Shown: in pieces, positions 26,243-41,200 of the stretch
Numbering within the stretch: position 1 is the first letter of the stretch
How the letters are laid out: every line of letters starts with the position of its first letter
Source of the DNA: Straminergon stramineum
Taxonomy: Eukaryota > Streptophyta > Bryopsida > Hypnales > Calliergonaceae
Assembly (NCBI GenBank): GCA_963920665.1
Contig: OY987267.1
Coordinates: 4,340,001-4,404,000, forward strand
DNA: 64,000 nucleotides
Direction: 5' to 3'
Program-made: the position numbers and the translations under genes
Notes under the pieces: generated by a model
Database searches by the model: none
What the model saw: only the letters and a program-made list of their open reading frames with translations
Told to the model about the DNA's origin: nothing

Positions 26243-29200
26243 ATGGGCTACGATGAAGGTGAACAAAATTTTATCTTTGAGTGTTGTCCTAAACAAGATT
26301 GATGATTTGCTATCAAGAGAATATTTGATCTATTCAACATTTTTTACTAAGAGGACAAGGAATTCATTCAAGCTTAGAAATATTTGTGAAATTGGAAGGA
26401 GAGTTGCATACAATTCATAAATTTATGTAACATTTTTTTCAATTGTTCACATGAACAGATGACTCAGATGATGAAAACCCAACCTCTAAGGTAAGCTTCC
26501 CTAAGGAATTTTAAAATCATCTAAGAACTTGTTCTACCTAAAACATTTCATATTAACATGAATCCCACGTTCAAGAATTTTCTTCATGCTGACTTTTGTT
26601 TCTAGCAAATGTTTGCCAATCTAACGAGGGTTGCTATTATGTGAGTATAGGAGTGTGAGCCTATGAGCCTATAATACTACACATCTATATTATAGGTGTA
26701 TATACCATAGAAACCATCTATGATTATAGGGTATATATGTTACAAATACCCATATTATAGGTGTTTATGATACATACACCTTCTATAGTGTGTGGTATCT
26801 ATATTATAGGTACCTATTATGTAGGCTCAATGCTCACAAGCTCGCATTCTTGGGCTCACATACTAGCACCATTGCCAATCTAACTATCATCCAATTTTAT
26901 AATGTAGTGGCAGTAGGAAATGTAGACTCACAATTGTTATAATATTTGCATGTAATTTTTTTGATGTTGCTAAAACCTTGAATTTGTCTAAATGAAACAT
27001 TGAAATAGATAAATCCAACAATGCTAGCATGGCGAGGCGTAGCAAATTATCGCACTCAAATGAAACGTCAAGCATTGAAAAGAGAGTAAGCTCCATTCAA
27101 ATTCATTCATTGTATTCAAGGCTCATGGTCTAGCTCAAGGTCTATTGGCTCTTTTATTACCTATATTCATCATGTTTTGAGTTTGTAAACTAGGTCTCTC
27201 TACTTAATGACCACATAATTAATTTGAATATGGATATGTTAGCTTTCAAAAACTAATATTTGTAAGTCTTTCATGTGTATGAATAGCCGAGGCCAACGAA
27301 CTACAAGCGATGTATATGTACTAGAAGATAGTATTAGTGATGTTAGATTCCTCTGTGATCTACCTATTGCTATGCGATTGAAGGTAAAATAATTCTATAT
27401 TTCCTTGAATATTTCGTGAAGCAATAAATACTTATCCTATTTTGCAAAATTTGTTGTGGTTCAATACAAATGCAAGTATACATTTGGGAGGATGGAGGTC
27501 ATGTATTTGAAATTAATACTAGAAGTGTGTTATACAACCTTAAATGTATTTCATATTTTTGGAATTAAAAGAAATTTTATATTTTGAAAGTTCCTTTTCT
27601 TCTTTTTGAAATATTTTTCATTTTCATGGTTTTTAATACTATGAAGTATATCAAGAAATGAATCTCACTTCTTCTACTAGGATTACAACTATTTGTTGAG
27701 GGCTTTAAAAAAAGAAGTAAATTCCTTGTTCTCTACATAGGTGCCAAAAGGCTTTTCTACATACCTATTTCTAGACACTCCATAATTTCATTGGTCACAT
27801 CTAACCTCTATAGAGTTTTTAGATTTGGCAAATTTCATTTTTTTTTTTGAATTTCTTCTCTATTTTCTAAACATCAAAGTATCTTTTTGTATGAAAATTT
27901 CCATTATTTTGTTTGTGCATAACTTTTGGAGATTTTTTTCTTATGTCTAAAATTTTGAGAATAGAATATTTATATTGTTCTTTTGATCATCCATATTTTG
28001 TTTCATTTTTTTTTTAATTTAAAAAAAATCTCATAGTCCCCCCAAAGTCCCAATCTTCCCCTCCAAAATGGCCAAATGAGACAAAATCAACAAATATTTT
28101 GTGCTTTCACTCATCATTCCCTAGCTATATAGTACAACTATTCAATTCTTTCATTTGCATGTACAATAGGCTAGTTTTGTGTACAATTTGATTACATTAC
28201 ATTTGTTGGTTAGTCTTCAATGGCCCTAGGGAGATCACTCCTTGTATTTTAAGGGATACACGTGCATTACGAGGGTATTTGATGTGGGGCTATTTACCTT
28301 CATTATTGCAATTAAGATGACCATATTTTTACATAAAAAGCTACGAGAGTGTATTTCCAATACCTTATGTTTTTTTGTAAATTCATTCATTCACTTTTTT
28401 AAATGGGGCTATCTTACATAGAATATTTAAGTGTCCAAATTTTTCCTAAAAATACCCTTCTTTACAAAAAAAAATTCTTACCTCAACTACATGCATATAT
28501 AGGCTAGGGATACACTATGAAACCAACAACAATCAATTCAAGTGTCATCGACCAAGTGACTGTTTTAATAACAAATTTACCATTGAATACTTTAGTATCC
28601 CCATTGAATTAGTTGTGAATATCCCATTCAATACAATTGAGTGTGTTTAACACATACAACTTCAAAGATTGAAGTTAAATGAACTATAAACTCTATCCTC
28701 GTATTGTATAGTTTTCAGGGCATTGAATCTACTAAGGTAGACCCAGGGGTAGACCTCCCTATTTGTACAATGTGACAATTTTTGCCATTTGTAGTCAACA
28801 TTTTACATTTGCACTTAATTTTTTTGATATATAAGCTATTAGTATTGTGGCACAATTTTTGTCAACCACCCTTGATTATAGATTTTCTTGTGTTTTTTCT
28901 TGATTGTCTCTACTTTGTGATCCACATGAAATTATTTGTTCTTATCTATGTTCACAGTACTATGAAAAATTTGCATAGTCCCTATTTGTTCATACTAGCT
29001 TATGAATAAAATTTCCTACTACATGATGTTTTTATGTAATTTATATGTATTAGAGTATGTAGAATTTCATGGACCCTATAGTAGCCCTATATATTATATA
29101 AATCTTCCCCCCTTTGAATTAAATGGACCCTATCTTTTGACTCATGAGTAGTTTTCTAAAACTCAAGAATAATCTCCCCAGGTCAATAGCTTGATTGATA

Positions 29201-32200
29201 CTCCCTCCGTCTTCAAATGATCTTCCAATTCCCCTTAATTTTCTTGCAACAAGCTTCATACTACACTTTGAAAAGGATTCAAAGTCTTAGGATGATAGGA
29301 GTGCACCAAACTCTACTTACAGCTCAAAACAATTTGAAATAACGTTATTTTTAGCCAAAAAAATCCCGTACATGTTGTCCGACCAAAAGATCATTGTTTG
29401 GGAATGGAGGGAGAAGTATGGAAGGGAGAAAATTATCTTTGTTGAAGAAGAATTATGACCCTACAACTAGTGTAAATAAAGAGTATGTTGGAGGATCATT
29501 CTACTAGCTATGCCACATGGACATTCATTAGAAAAAGAATGGGGCATCAGTTTGTTCAATTTTTTTTGGTTTGCATTGTTGGTCCAGATCTGGTGGCCCT
29601 CTTGAGGCCCCATTCATTTTCTAATGTAAATATCCAATTTTTACTCATGCAATTTGTGGTGTGGTGGGTTGCAAGTGACAGATTTGTGAAGTCCTTGGGT
29701 ACGAGTTGCATCAACCTGGCTACCGTGGTAAGGCCTTTTCTTCTATTCAAGGAGAAGCTAGAGCTAATTTTTCACCGACTTTTTGCTTTATGAGCAGATT
29801 TCAGTGAGTCTCGCCATGGCATTGATTTGGTCGGAGCTTGGCATGTTGCAGTTGCCAAGCAAGGAGGCAAAGCATTTTATTTCTTCATCATCTTCACAGG
29901 CTCGGTCAAGGTGAATTTCAATCTCCCTTTTGTTATAAGTCTCAAAATTAATCAATTATAATGCTCTAACTTATTAACACTTTTGTATGCTTGAATCCTT
30001 TCATTTCACTAACATAAATTGACGGACAGTTTCTTCCTTAATTATGCCGCCATTCCAATATTGATCAATTTGCAAATTAACGCAGTGCACGTATCACCAA
30101 TTGGGGGTACAAGAAGATAAAACTTGGATCATTCCTTCTGGTAAATGGTTTGGAGATCGAGTTCTGGAAGATTGGAATTATACATGGTAATATTCTAGAC
30201 AATGATACTTTTCTCTTACACTGAGGATGTGGGTCATTATATGTTGAACTGGAACTGGGACTAGAGCACTAGAACAAAGCCTGTTGCAATGCAATTTAAC
30301 ACCAAAAAGGTTTCATCAGGTTGCAAGGTTACATTGAGCAGATGTTTGGATGTCATTAGGGTTTCGTAGAAGCAAATGATTGGAAACCTGTGCGGATGAG
30401 TGTAAATACGCATGAATCTCAAGGAGCTTTTCCGCTGCAAATGATCTTGTAATGTGTATATTAATGAAGCAAATCAGTCTTGGTCCTTCCCGTTACTTGT
30501 GCTCCAGGAGAGAACTCAAGTCTCTTACAAAATCTTTGGCAATTTGGGGGTGCAGGGAATATACCATTCACACAAATGAAAAGGTATTAAACTCAAGTTA
30601 AGATTCTCACTGATGGTTCTCCAGCCTTGTTTTGTAACTGTTATTTTTGCTGCATTGCATTCATTTGCAATTGCAACGGCAGGCCGTTGAAGAGAGAACT
30701 GAATGAATGATTGTGTGGCTAGTACTGTACTGAATTTCCGAGACTACCGTCGGTATCAATTTGCAGACAGAATTGCTCACACTGACAAGAAGAGACTACG
30801 AAAGAGTCCTTGACATCAAAAAGACTCCTGAGCTTCGACAACGGGTCAGCTTTCTCAAGGTCTGAGATCAGTGCTGCAGCTTGAATGTGTCTCATGATTC
30901 CGGCTCCATGGTCTGTCATTTCATGATCGATCTTAATCATAAATGTTTGCACGCCACTAGTTCACGAGTTCAAATTTATTACCTCTTGTTTGCGTTTCCG
31001 AGGGTTTCTTTCAACAATGAAGAAGAGAAATTTCTGTTCAATCAACAAAATTGTTACAAAAAAATCTTGAAAATTAGCATCAGCAAGGGATGTTAGTTTG
31101 TGTACTTGTCTAGTGTTTGAATGGAGATAATCGATCATTCCGTGGTTGCTAAGTACGTGTCTCTCCAGGGAATCGAAAGATTCAAAGGTGTACCCAGCCA
31201 GAGCCTCTTGCGGTTGGCAAATGTGCTCTCCCATCGCACTTACAGCAAAAATCGAAGTAAGGAACTAAGCAAATCTATTATATTAAGTACATAGTGTCAC
31301 GATTCATATTCTGTCTATTCATATGATTCTATTCTGTCTCATTTTTCAGTACATGCCTTGGTAAGAAATATGATTTCATGACTTCTCTGAATGTAGCTTC
31401 ACTGATGCACCTCGGCAGATTCATACAAGTATTGGGGTTTCCAATAGTTATTTGAGCTCTTAAATTTGTCTGATCTTCAATTCTTTGAATTCTGAGAGCA
31501 AGATGTTATGAATAATGAGCTCCTAACACTATGAAGTTGTTGAGCCCTATTGAATTGTGTTGGCCGGCTGTTGTGCAAGATTTTTCAGATCTCTTACCCC
31601 ACTGGTAGTGTTGGTGTTGAAATCCAGTCATCACGTTCCAAGGAGATGACTCGGTGGAGATGTATTTCATTGTCTCAGGCGAGTGCCGAGTAAGCCGAAT
31701 TCTACTTCATCATATAGGATCTTAAATTAAGAGAGGATCTTACTTGATGTTAAGATTGGGTGGTGTTTGTGTGAATCTCTTCAAAGATTGAAATTAGGTT
31801 AACTTTGGAATGAAGTGCAAATTAACATATCTTAATGAGTTTATCTCTAAATAAAAGATTGAGAAGAACAATTTTGGTTTCAAGTTTTTTATTAGCAATT
31901 TTAAAGAGGTACTCCATAATATGCGAACTAGGGTTTTTATTTACAATATATTGGTGATTTCATCAAAAAATATTGAAGTGAAATGTGTTGTCAAAATGTA
32001 ACTATTCTCCATTTGGAGTGGATGAAATCTTCGAGAAAATGCCAAATTGTGTTTCAAAATAGGATTATATCACTAAATTTTGGATGAAGATGCATCTATT
32101 TAGATGTGAAAATGATGACTCATTATTTTATGGATGAATCCATAATCTATATATATTCACAGACACAAATTGCTCTACTACTCTAATATAGAACACAAAT

Positions 32201-35200
32201 TACACTTCCTTGGTCAAATGAAAAGAAAAAGATCCAATAGAGACTTCTTTTATTCAATACTAATTATAGATTGTCTATTGTTCCTTGTTGATATTATTAT
32301 ATAGCAAGTTAAAACATTCCTCATTGTAAAAGGCAAGACTTATTAAAAATGTTCTAGATATAATTGGTAGACTCTTAACCTTAAGCCTTATGTTTTGGAT
32401 TAACAAAGTATTGCTATAAATAATGTAATAGGACTCATTGTGCACACCATTGGAAGGAGGCCTATTGTGGGCATAATTGTAATGGTGACATATATTTCAA
32501 AACTTGAATGTGAACTACCATTACAATTTTGCCCCCAATGAGCTTGCTCCCATTGGTGTTCACAATCAACTCTTGTACCTTAGCGTGCACATTGCACCTG
32601 TGTAAGGGTGCCATTCATGACTTAATTTTTTGGATAAACTAGTAGAAGCATGCCACCTATTGAAAGCAACCTAAATGAATACTATACTTTATTAGGAGCT
32701 TAGGGAGAAAATTATTATTTTCTTGAAGATATTGCCAATTGATTGGATGAAACCTTTTAAAACATATGTGACAATATATTAAATCAATATTATGCAAGTA
32801 AATTGACTAAACTACTAATTACCCTGATTTATACAAGTTGTTCTTGATCTAAAACCAAAGGGTTGAATTGGGTGCAGATCATACTTGAAGTACCAAGTCA
32901 GAAATTGTACACACCTCTTCCTCGGGCTTCATCCTTTCTCAAGCGATATTGGTACGTTTTGGAACCTTATATTTGCTAAAACCATCAATTTTGTCAAATT
33001 TGAGGAGTATCACAACTTTGGTACTTTTCAAGGTGCATGTCTTGAAATGCAAATCTACAACAATCTTAGTTTTTAAAGATTTGTGCAAATGAATGGCACT
33101 ATTACTAGAGCATGCAATCTTGCCAATTCAACAAAATCGACAATTAGTTGTAGAGGTTTCACTTGGACTATGAAGTTTCAATTGCCCTATTGAAAACTCA
33201 TATTTATACTAGTTTAAATTGTCAAACATCATTTTTTAGATCAATTTTGTCTAAAAACCCAATTGCATAGACTAGAGAAAAGATCCATCCAAAGACCTTG
33301 TATAGGAATCTTGACTATGTGTGGTTCAAATTGGATACATCTTTGTAGTCAATGTGACCATCGTTTCTACTAGTAGAATTCTACTCAATTTTCAATCCTA
33401 TATTCTTATTTTTATTCTTATTATATTATATAAGACCATATGTTTTTTGTCAATGTGACAAAATCTCCATGAGAATTTATACTTGTTATACTTTTATAGC
33501 TAAATATGGTAAGAAATTAGAAAATTAGTAAATATAACAAAACAATCCCATTAATTTGAAATTTCTTTATGAAGTACTAGTAGCCATGTGAAAATTTTCA
33601 AGTAGTTATTTTATTATTTACACCCTAAATATAGAAAAATTTTCAAAGTCAAATAATCATTAATAAGCTAAATTTAGCCTTTGTATAGTTTCTTGATAAA
33701 AAAATATTTGAGTATCTTGAAAAGCATCTTTTCTATAAAAAAATGACTATTCAAAAGTTTGGTGTAAAAATCAAATGAATTTGGTTTTTTAAATATTTAT
33801 TAGTATAGATTAGAATAATATAAGATTTTAACCAAAAATTAAAGGCTAGTACAAAAGATAGTATGTTGAATTTTACATTTAAAAAATATTTTTAATATAA
33901 AGATACAAATGAAAAATACAAAATTTTAAGTAGTTTGGATTCAAATTCATAGAATTTGTAATTGAAATCATTTCTTAAATTTTGGGACTCCTCCAAACAT
34001 CAAAATAGAGTAGAAACATTTTTTGGTTTCATGTTCTCAATTTAAATAAAATATTGAAAATGAATTTTTTGGGCAAAACCAAGATGTACTAGCTATAGTA
34101 TATGGCTTTTCAACTTTTTGAAGTTCTCTTTGATATCATAGATGTTCGAGATGATTTTAACAAATCATCTAGATAGTCAAACTTGAAAAGGTATTCAATT
34201 TGCTTTGTCAAATCAATGTAGAAGCATAGAATGTTAAAAATTCACTAAAAATTTAATTCTATATTTTTGGTATTTATGTTTTGATATAGTAGGCTAAAAC
34301 TATTAATTAATCAATACAGTATAATTTGAACTCAAATTAACTTGTTATACCTTTTAAAAAAACTAAAGTTTTTTCTAAATATTATACTTTAACAAAGAAA
34401 ATAGTTAGTCTTGGTTAAAATTTACTTTCTTTATTAAATTAAAACACTTTCTTAAGAATCCATAAACATTTTTTTTACTAGTTTACTCCCTTGTATTGGG
34501 CAATGGTTAACTTTGGGTATCACTTTTTAGACACACTAATTAGGTGATTTTTGTTTAAAACTTCCAAAATTTGTCTAATTTGTTCATTTTGATCAATTAC
34601 AAAAGACCCTAAAATGGTAAAAAAATTCTTGTGCCTCAATTGGATCAAAATGTATATTCTTCATGATTTTTAATTTTGAAAATTAAAATTTTTTTTTTGA
34701 TATATTGATAGAGGTGAGAAAAAATGCTAAATTATGAGATTTGCAAGCATCATAGTGCACAATTTATTAAATTTTTATTGATAAAATTAATAATTTTATA
34801 TTTGGGACCACTAAATATAAACCATATCCAAAAATGATATTAAAATAAGATTATTTAATATTCCAAATGCTTGTTATTGAGGATTCTAGGTACTTAGGAC
34901 AAAACTTACTTTTTCAACTAAAAAATTCATTAAAAATCCTTCAATTCTTTGATTGTGATGATTTTTTTCCCTCTATACATTAGCAATATAGGTAGTTAAA
35001 ACCAAATTTTGTGAAATCATATTTTATTATATTTAAAAGAAGAAGTCATTTGACATACTAGAATGGATTGACATTGTAGTTGAGACAACTTTTTTGGGTA
35101 CCCAAAGCTAACCATTACCCTATTTGCCTTTGAACTTGCCTTTGTGCATTCAACAAAACCCATTACCAAACTTCTAGAAGCTTCAAACTAAATGAAATAT

Positions 35201-38200
35201 GACTTTCAAGTGATTTAACATACTTAGAAGTAGTGCCTAGTAGTTAGAGGATAAATTAGGGAATGATCATGGTATTGGGGTGCCATTACCTTGCAAAATA
35301 TATTCAAGAAAAGAAATTTAAAAAAAAGATTATATTGTAATGAAAAACAAACATGTGCAAGTAATTTATAAAAGAAATAAATTTAGAATTAGTTTTAAAA
35401 AAATAAAGTTTGCATTGTGTTTTGGTCTTTGACTCAATTACCTTCAAATTGCTTAAAATTTTTTAATCTTTAGAATATTTTTATCTATAAAGTATATGTA
35501 AAATTAAACATCTTGTATCTCATATCATACTAGTCAAATGAGTTCAAAAACAAAAAAAAATGTCTTAAACCCTTAAAATACATTGCGAAGGGGATATGGA
35601 ATTTAGAATGGAAGAAAATACCAAAAGGGGGACTTCTAGTAGTATTATAGAAGGGAAGAAGAATGAACATCTTAATAATAAAGAAAATGAATATCCCTTC
35701 CAACGAGGGCAAATTCCTATAAGGTAGAGGTCTCTATAATGGATAACTTAAGTTTTTCACCCTATAGGATATAAGGAATTTGTTGAGAAATTGAGATCGG
35801 TGGGTGCAAAAAAGGAATTTTTTCTTGAGAATAAATATTTTATTCAATGTAAATGTGGATTTTTCATGTGGACCCATACATGTCTCATAGGTTCACCTAA
35901 AACTGCTAGATTTGGAACCTGTTCCTAATCAAGTGTGAGCAAACCAAATCTTTTCCAATCAACAACAGAGCCAACCATTGTCCATTATAGAACACCCTAC
36001 TATACCTTTATATTAGGGTTGCACATTATAGGTATCTCTACTATAACTTAATTTTTAAATGGTACCAAATTCTTTGGAATGCATAAAGTATCACAAGTTA
36101 GATTGGAAACTCAAATCTAAGATGGGTACATCCAAAATCACAAAACCGTCATCACCTTTTCTGTGTACATTTCCCAAATCAAGAGACGATTTTAGAACAT
36201 CTATCCAAAAGAAACTTTGACCTTTCATAACTTTTGAATGCAGTATCCAAATGTCACGTTCTTTGGTGCGTTGGAAGCTCCTTTCACTTGCCACCAAGAA
36301 AATATGAACATTTGACCGGTCTAATAATAGCAATAATAGTAGTAACTAGGCACAGTAGAACAAAGTGGTGGTTTGGGGATTACCCACCTTCTTTACATGA
36401 GTCTCGTTTTGGAGCTCCGTGTCTATGAACTCATTACGTCAAACAATGGAACTTTGAAACCTACGGCATTGTAACAGATCTGCACGGCAAGTGCTGTCTG
36501 ACCACGCAAGTAAGTTAATGCGTAACTGGTCTGTCTGTATATGTGAATGCAGGCCGACACAATACCACCGGTGCGAAATGAATGCCAAAGAAAAAGAAAA
36601 AGACTGGTGGCACCCTTCCTTCGAGAAACCTCGGCGGGCCTCCGCAACATCCAAAGCCGCCGGTAGCACGACGACTCCGCCTCGGAGCTCGCAACGTTGT
36701 CAATCTGTCTACAGTGGCCGCCTACCCACAGGCTTGGGCTCTGCGATCTTGCGCTACCCGGATGCCGTCTTCAGTCTCGTTCGACGCCGCAAAGCCTCGG
36801 AGAAGAAGCGCAAGTCCCTGGCAGCCTTAGCAGTGAAAAGGCGACAAAGCGAAATCACCCCGATTGCGCTTGTGGACTCGCCGCCCACACGGAAGAAGAC
36901 TGGGAGCATGATTAGGCGCCGGAGCAGCAGTGCTGGCATTGGTAAGCTTAAGTGCCCCAGCGCCTCAAATCTGGCCTCCTTAAAATGAAAGGTTGACATG
37001 TTTGTCTATTATAATATTTTCAAAGATACTGTGAAATCATTTGTCTTTTCTCCCACAGCTCCAGGCCTCTCTTCACTACCGATCAATATGGTCAATTTCT
37101 GTGGATCTCGTTTCGGATGATAGTTTGTTTAGAATGAGTTCAAAAGGGTTTAGATTTTGGAAAATATGCTCCAGGCGCATAGGGGTTAAGGCTTTGTTTC
37201 ATAAAACTCTTGAAGAATCTAAAATTATGAACTCTTTGAGCATCCTGAATGGAAATTATATCCTGACGTAGTAACAGAAAGAGCAATGGCAAACAAAAAA
37301 AAATGCACCACAATGAAACTTTTGTTAGGCTCATCACTTTCAAGGGCATGTTAGATTTTAGCTCTTTGACGGGGTGATTTTTGCTTTTTAGCAAAGCACA
37401 GCAAGCAAGTCAACAATTGTGGTAAAAGGGATTCATAATGTTGATCATGAAATGTCTAGCTCCTCCAACCACTTGTCCATCTTTGTCTCTGACACTAACT
37501 TAGCAATGTGAATAGTATTTATAGAGTTCCAAGTAATGTGAAAAGGGTTGGGTCATAGCAATCAAGATCTACCTTGGCACGTAAGTGTCTAGTGGAACAT
37601 GCTTGTGATGTGCCATTCTAATGCTCTTTTGTCGGGTTTGGAGTGAGGATGCTCTTACAACCTTAACATTCCCCAAATAGAGGTATCTTATTGAGTGCCA
37701 TGTCTAACACAACATCCATGATGTCTAATAGATCCATACATCCATACATTACTAAATGAGTTTATTTGTTTGTTTGTTTTGTTTGTTATGGTGATCTTTT
37801 TTTAACCATGCATCCTCCAGTTGTGTTTTTTGTATTGTGAGAAAGCTCTCAACAAGGAGGGATGCACAAACTTTGTTTTGTAGCGTTCTCACTCATGACA
37901 TAAAAGATATTGAATTTCTATGTTAATGTTATAAATTGAGAAATTAGAAAGATAATTTACTTATGTTTTTATTTTATTATTAGATTGTGGAAATGGCTTA
38001 TTGCATACTAGTAGGTTTCAAAAATATATTGAGAATATTTGAAAATATTCTATGAGTATGTCTAACATATGAGACATATGTTCAACATGACGCCGTTTAA
38101 TAGCTATCTTACAAAATAGACATGGACCAAAATCTGTTAGATGACAAGACAATGTAACCCTGTCCCCAAAATGTAATTGTAGGAAGTATTTAAAACAAGA

Positions 38201-41200
38201 TCGTGTTTCTAATAGAATGCTATTTTTGTTTTTTTATCCCAATTTTGAAGGTACACATCAAATAAAGATTTGTCCAAGCAATTGACTTCAAATGGATTAA
38301 AAGCAACCAATGGGAAAACTACCTAGGAAGTAGGATCCAAACACATTTTTGCAATTGAAGTGCAAGATGAGTTATTTGATCACTTGTTTGGGCTTGAATT
38401 TGCTAAGGTGGAATTAGTAGTATATATTCCTAATTGGGAATTGTGACAATCAAATTGTATGCAACAATAAGTTTTTGAAATTAAAACAAAACAAAAAGTT
38501 GAACAATAACTAAAATACAATTTAGATAATAATAATTAGTGCACGTGCAATGAGATCAAATTAGGGGTATAAACCAAAGCACATCATGATTTTTCAACTC
38601 AAATGCTTGTTTTGTAAGTTCTACCATTGTCATTAAGGTCAAGTTCAACACAAATAAATGAAAATTAAGAGAATATTGATTTTTTTGAGAAATTATATTG
38701 GAATATTTGAACCTAAGTTACGTTGAATGTAAATCATTTTATCAACTCTATAATGAAGCCAACCACTGGGTAGAACAATTATAATGATTAAGACAATTGA
38801 TTTCTACTTCAAATATGTGTATGTATGAAAAAGAAATCTTTGAAATTAGATGATTTTGCAAGCTATTATAAGATTATGTCCATATGATTGGAACATGTAA
38901 TCCTTACAAGTTTTGGTATAGCATTTATACTAGATGAGACCTTGTAAACACAAATACCAAACTTGTCTTATTTGTTATGTTTAAGAATGCCTACTTTTGG
39001 TTTTTGTAACCAATTAAATTGATATTTCATTTCAAACTACATTGATTTATCTTATTAGTATATGAAACTCTAATTTTTTAAGTGAGAATATTTCTAAAAC
39101 AATGAAATTAGTGTAGATTAAATGACTAATACATTGCACTCATTTCCTTGATCAACCCAATTAACTTACCTTTATGACCTTACTAGGTATTCGGAGGCAA
39201 AGTTCTAGCTTAGGAGGTGGTGCAAAAGAGATGAAGCGACGTGCAACAACACTAGAAAAAATGCCAATTGGCACCGTAGGTGAAATGCATAACACTATTG
39301 TTCCAGACGATGAGCGGCCTGAGCAATGGGGGTCACCTCGAGGTTCAATTGAAGCCATTGATCGATCGGGGACCACGAATGGAAAGGAAAGGGCAACACC
39401 TCCATTCCCAACAACAAAAGATGATCAACCACATTGGCCTTTTGTTGGTGGCATGCCTACAATTAGTGGGTCAACATCGTGATTCTCATTGATGCAAATA
39501 CACTTCAGTGACAACTATGGTCTTAAGCGGGCAAATAAACATAAATATTCATTGCGGCTATTCCTTCATGATTGCCATAGAAAGGTGAGTGCCTAGCTAT
39601 TTGGTGTAATGTAAGTAATATGGCAAGTTATTTCATTATAGTTAACATTAACAATAATAATGCAAATTGATTTGTAAAGGCTTGTTTAAAGTATGTGTAC
39701 TCATTTTGGACTCTCAACCCAATTACATCCCTATCCATATTTGTCCAACATCTTTTTGTTTTTGTTTTTTGAAACAAATGATGCTTTATTCCACTGAGAA
39801 ACCATGTGTCCAATATGTTAGGTGCACTTTATATGGAGCAATGAGCCCGTATTGCTTAGTGCTTAGTGTAGTAATGACATGTATCGAAATATGAAAATTT
39901 TCCTTCTTAAAACTTTATAGTTTAGTACAAGAAGTGGATGTCTAAACAACTTTCAATATACATTTACTACATGCATACATAACCATCTTTTATTCATTTC
40001 ATACAACAAGAATTTGAAACAAAAAATCCCTTACAAGATTTCATTCAAGAATTTCACAAATGAAAGAAAATATGACTTCAAAGTATATTATGTTTACAAC
40101 CTCTTGTTTCAACTAAATAAAACTCTTCCTAAATGCTCACTCCAAATACTTAATAAAAGAAATTCATAGTTCTTTATTTGTAGGATATGCAAATAGAATA
40201 AGGATCCTTACAATTTTGATGATTTTTGTGAGCTCTATTGAGTTCTTGGATGTAGTATTTATGCTCTTTATGTGATGAGATGAAATATCAAGGTGGATTC
40301 ATAGATGATCCTTGTTTACACCTTCCTACTTGTATGTCTATGTCACTTGATGAAAACCTTCAATGTTTAAATTGATTAAAAATTTGAGTTCATGTCAATG
40401 CAAATAGTCTGAGAATTGAAGGTACAATTTTCTCCTTAGAATGAATAATCAAATACATCCATTTATGTGAGGCAATATTGTAAGATCAAGATGAAAGTTT
40501 AGGTGAGACTTGTATGATAAATCTATTCATGTATGCGGTGATCAAGGCTAACATGCCTTGCCCAATAATTAATTTAAATTGGAAAATAAAAATTTTTAAA
40601 TCCTTAAAACAAATAGATTCTTTCCTCCATACAAAATATGTCATTTTTTATAAAAACATTTCAAAAATTCCCTCTACGATTATAGGGTTTTTTCCATGAC
40701 TTTAGAATTATTTGCAAAATTCTATATAATTATGTACTATATTTTTTGAATACAAAAATCTACCTTTCTTGCAATTTTTTCTTAAATCTAATGGAGGACA
40801 TATTTATATTTATATTTTAATAGTACTTTTGAATGGTGAACCAAATTCCGTCCTTATTCTTTTATCTCTAAATTTTCAAAACTTGGATTCTAGATTTTTT
40901 AAAGCTTTTATTCTAAGATTGAAATTTCAATTTTTGTTCTTTATATTCTTTTTGAAGAGAGACATTTTGACACCATGATATAATTTTTTTAATAATTCCG
41001 AAGAGGGCTAATTTCCAGTCCATGAATGATGAGCATTTTTTTATAGCTAATTGTGGAAGGATTTCAGAATAGATGAAATACATTCTAGTATATTAAAGAA
41101 GATATTTGCGTTCATTCTTCAGAAATGTCACTAATTTGTTTATTTTATGCTTCATCATTTTGTGCAAGGATCTAAATTTGTTGATGTTGAGATGTAGTAG

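Noticed and set aside
29485..29793. 102-codon plus-strand frame in the CNBD gene
   Set aside because: It reads the real exon 29682-29727 in a wrong frame; the correct frame gives ICEVLGYELHQPGYR.
30345..30700. Plus-strand segments that could be read as extra CNBD exons (VRMSVNTHES..., RELKSLTKSL...)
   Set aside because: They join each other in phase but not the preceding exon. The chain 30267-30309 to 30767-30859 already completes the domain.
30719..31234. Two minus-strand open frames (77 and 90 codons) that look protein-like
   Set aside because: They are the antisense shadows of two real plus-strand exons of the CNBD gene, 30767-30859 (ELLTLTRRDYERVL) and 31169-31256 (FKGVPSQSLLRLANVL), which fit domain and phase.
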